A program made the translations under genes and the position numbers. Source: Scylla paramamosain (Eukaryota; Arthropoda; Malacostraca; Decapoda; Portunidae). Taken from it: DNA of 64,000 nucleotides. Positions 62,501 to 64,000 of the stretch are shown here, one piece after another. Position 1 is the first letter of the stretch. Every line of letters starts with the position of its first letter. Below the pieces are notes generated by a model. It was not told where the DNA came from. It did not search any database and saw only the letters and a list, made by a program, of their open reading frames with translations. Where the stretch lies: positions 14,140,767 through 14,204,766 of the forward strand of contig NC_087171.1 of assembly GCF_035594125.1 (NCBI RefSeq), read 5' to 3'.

Positions 62501-63998
62501 AAACATCTGGTAACCCTTCCTTTTTGCTTGGAGAAGCTGCCAACTTGCTGTCTGTGCCCTCAATACAACCTAAAATGATAAGGTCTGAGGTACCCAGGCC
62601 ACCAGCATCCCCTTTGTTTCCAGATACAAGGGAACTTTTAGGTTTCTCTTTGTCATGGTTCATTAGTGATGAATCTGTGGTACTACTTTGTGGTTTTGTT
62701 TTCATGGCTGACAAGATGGCACCTAAAGAGTTCAATGCTGCTGGCCTCTGTTCTGTCCGTGTTTGCTCATAGCCTTGGTTGTACTGCTGCTGAATTTCAC
62801 TTAAGTTGCTTGACAAGATCTGTAGAGGATCATCTGCAGGTAGAATTGTGGTGTTTTGGCTGGCCAGTCCTGGACTGCCATTAGCTATGGGTGGTCTGAC
62901 AGGAGCACTGGTACCACTCCTCCTTTGTATAGGTCTAACACCCATTGCTCTCACTCCAGAGAACACCACTGGAACATTTCTGTTTTTCATAGCAGTTAGG
63001 GCCTGAAGAGATGCACTATGCTTGCTGTCATGTACTATTTGTAATGGTGAGTGAGGGGGAGAAGGCGGTGCCCGACGAAGAGGAGGGGAGAGGGCAGGTC
63101 TGGGTTCCTCTATAGGTTTGGTGGGTTGTTTCCTCCAGGAATCAACTTTGCAGATGGTAATGGTATTATTCTCACATATTTTGCGTAGTGTTGCCAGCTC
63201 CTCCACATTGTTGTGGGCAGGTCTTCTGTGCACCAATGCCCTGCCTTTCTCTGTGTACTGTGAGGAGTGCTCTCCTGAGTACAAAGTGCTACATTGCTCA
63301 ACCTCTGTGTTCTGTAATAGTGAACCCTGAACTCTCCTGTTCCCATGGGAGGATGGGGATGCTGCAGCTACTGGGGGTCTCCTTTCTCTTGAAATGTCCC
63401 TCACCTTGCCAGTAATGGCAGGTGTGAGGACTGCATCAGGTTGATTATGTTGCCCTGAGCTTACAGTCAGGGTAGGGTTGATAATCTTGTTCTGATGACT
63501 GGGCTGATCAGACCTTATTTGGATTGTGCTACCTTCATCATCATCATCATCATTAAATATAATATGTGTGTTTGGAATGGTCATAGGCATAACTTTCCCT
63601 GGGAGCACTGGGTGTTTTGCTTCACTATCCCAAACATTTTGTACCTCTCTTCCATTCCTGGGTTGTGATGTGCCAGCATCTGACTTCCATGATCGCTCCC
63701 TTGCCTTGTGCTTTCTCTTCCTCTTCCTTTTGAGAAGCCATTCTTCTCCCTCTCCCTTTGAGGAAAAAGGATCTGTCACAGAATCTGCAACACATGGTTT
63801 CCTGCCTTCTGCATCCAAGTCCAGATCAGAACTAGCATTGGAGGAGCGGCGGCAGTGATGTTGGCTGATACCCTCCAGACTCGTGAGGAAGCTGCTGGTG
63901 GAAACAACCTTGTCCTGAGAGGAAGAGGAGCTGCTACCACCACCCTTGTCATCTTTGAGCCGTTGTTTTTTCCATTCTTTAAGGTGAGGCTGCTCCAT
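59553..63998 (-). CDS. Large low-complexity, probably nuclear protein (possibly 5' partial)
   Basis: Uninterrupted frame of 1481 codons; I do not recognise the family. The ATG at 63998 lies two bases from the window edge, so the true start may be further upstream. Visible parts: Ser-rich N-terminus; basic KRKRKRKHK at 90-98, a likely nuclear localisation signal; a Pro-rich segment (about 305-330) and a conserved-looking block LQALTAMKNRNVPVVFSGVR (about 333-352); about 15 degenerate S-R-P-V-x-Q-T-S-P repeats (about 510-665); VVDLESDD at 677-684, which resembles a SUMO-interaction motif; an almost continuous Glu/Asp tract (about 812-910, TCC-type codon repeats); about 20 degenerate M-T-x-P/S-x-E-V-x-P-V repeats (about 979-1190); and a His/Pro/Gln-rich C-terminus ending QQNPNF. 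A perfect in-frame AAG|GTAAGT donor occurs at 60201/60200. Coding is supported by length and by repeats that keep one frame; function is unknown. Confidence 0.75.
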   Translation of the reverse strand: MEQPHLKEWKKQRLKDDKGGGSSSSSSQDKVVSTSSFLTSLEGISQHHCRRSSNASSDLDLDAEGRKPCVADSVTDPFSSKGEGEEWLLKRKRKRKHKARERSWKSDAGTSQPRNGREVQNVWDSEAKHPVLPGKVMPMTIPNTHIIFNDDDDDEGSTIQIRSDQPSHQNKIINPTLTVSSGQHNQPDAVLTPAITGKVRDISRERRPPVAAASPSSHGNRRVQGSLLQNTEVEQCSTLYSGEHSSQYTEKGRALVHRRPAHNNVEELATLRKICENNTITICKVDSWRKQPTKPIEEPRPALSPPLRRAPPSPPHSPLQIVHDSKHSASLQALTAMKNRNVPVVFSGVRAMGVRPIQRRSGTSAPVRPPIANGSPGLASQNTTILPADDPLQILSSNLSEIQQQYNQGYEQTRTEQRPAALNSLGAILSAMKTKPQSSTTDSSLMNHDKEKPKSSLVSGNKGDAGGLGTSDLIILGCIEGTDSKLAASPSKKEGLPDVYCVSPSSPSISTHQASPSRPVFQATSSRPVPQTSQSRPVLQTSHSRLVSQISTTKPLSQTSPSRPVSHLSPPKSVPQTSISKPIPQTIPSRLMPQASPSKSMTETSLSRPIPHTNPCRPVLQTSPSTPLLQENLSRPLSQSMLSRTLQQTCPSKPLEQARPPHVATVPSAPKWPVDEVVDLESDDQSEEVTCDKSDGKADSVTVVAPPAVTAAESGKLAGTVESSNRKDIEDTTELSRNRIDKNTDARDLHAPNKPTSISGRLVEGGMSTGQYIAEILEDCEMVGLSGNGTKKASAADARKEVAALVHHSEVVEEEVVSDEDEVMLEDDGDCVEDVEGEVEEEEEDEEEEEEEEEEEGEEDEVEEEVIEEVQDEEEETDIYANIDDEDEEMEEEEEEEDDFDYEIIKESGPSVLMTAKRQEAQSLASDGARGSAGAPNHSNTSFKIQDSTSCPSDSPPKESMGSSHIPFKTLENEDQGQIASLVAEPQITSILTKPSEATPFVTKSLEVIPVMTKSAEPTDVLMLSPETSPVITKTSESAPVVSLSPELIPAMTKPQEVSVVTEPEVVTSLASEPQVTSDLAETEDDTAILIEPQENTSLAEPQEVKPVSTEPIMTKPQTAMPFVMEPSEVTPTMMEPVEVMPVIKEPKEVMTVSMESEVTPVTTKSEEIAPVIIEPEEISPVMTESSEAVLRKCEEAKPVSKSHETIRRNRPGNSPEDNGEAQNQEVSKDSQSATIAAVTATSSTSVANSGEQKTEELSRDAEPAKVSEAGMEVALLASSSAQRSPSPEMINVTPAIPPSARSSDTHVHTLIHHTTITNIVPSPSLLPPHHHPSQQNPQHHSPFRSPLMASPSFPHHQPHLNLNPSTHSPFLSLPAQFALGQLMNQSLYQSIPYPNPCPPTSVPTSPTCQNRFPPGHLSVAALRGAPLRAGTFNQALQQTHPHPLLGMPLSNVRLAGTQQQRHFMAMITPQHYSLQQNPNF

Positions 63999-64000
63999 AA

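Overview
The window looks like nuclear DNA from an arthropod, most likely a decapod crustacean. The evidence is spliced metazoan genes with GT-AG introns, very dense dinucleotide microsatellites (GA/TC, TA, CA/GT arrays of 50-120 bp), non-LTR retrotransposons and a tRNA-derived SINE of the kind common in crab and shrimp genomes, and a de novo DNA methyltransferase that many insects have lost. The decapod assignment is an inference; no species can be named.

Layout: (1) 1-4304, plus strand: the last five exons of a classical cadherin (last laminin-G domain, membrane span, catenin-binding tail). (2) 4305-7724: gene-poor spacer between two convergent genes. (3) 7725-25856, minus strand: a complete Dnmt3 gene that I assembled as 18 coding exons, all in phase, giving 673 residues with PWWP, ADD and catalytic domains. 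Its introns hold LINE tails, a SINE, pogo-like and Tc1-like non-autonomous DNA transposons and microsatellites. (4) 25860-29492: intergenic region between divergent Dnmt3 and NOP2, partly filled by two LINE remnants. (5) 29493-40269, plus strand: a complete NOP2/NSUN1 gene (rRNA m5C methyltransferase family) in 11 coding exons, 593 residues. (6) 40270-45793: spacer with microsatellites, a 0.77-kb foldback element and a TIR element. (7) 45794-51774, minus strand: two exons encoding the Tudor-like C-terminus of coilin. Their 5.7-kb intron carries an antisense, degenerate but nearly full-length LINE, a probable LTR remnant and another reverse transcriptase fragment. (8) 51775-59552: repeat-rich DNA with a long perfect-looking hairpin and another SINE. 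(9) 59553-63998, minus strand: a single open frame of at least 1481 codons encoding a low-complexity, probably nuclear protein that I do not recognise.

Three of the five loci act in the nucleus or nucleolus (DNA methylation, rRNA maturation, Cajal body), and Dnmt3 and NOP2 are head to head. I see no sign of a functional operon-like link. The points most worth checking are the substituted PWWP aromatic cage and GC-AG intron in Dnmt3, the 61-bp duplicated splice acceptor in the last NOP2 intron, the apparently headless coilin exons and their possible link to the large frame, and several long inverted-repeat elements.
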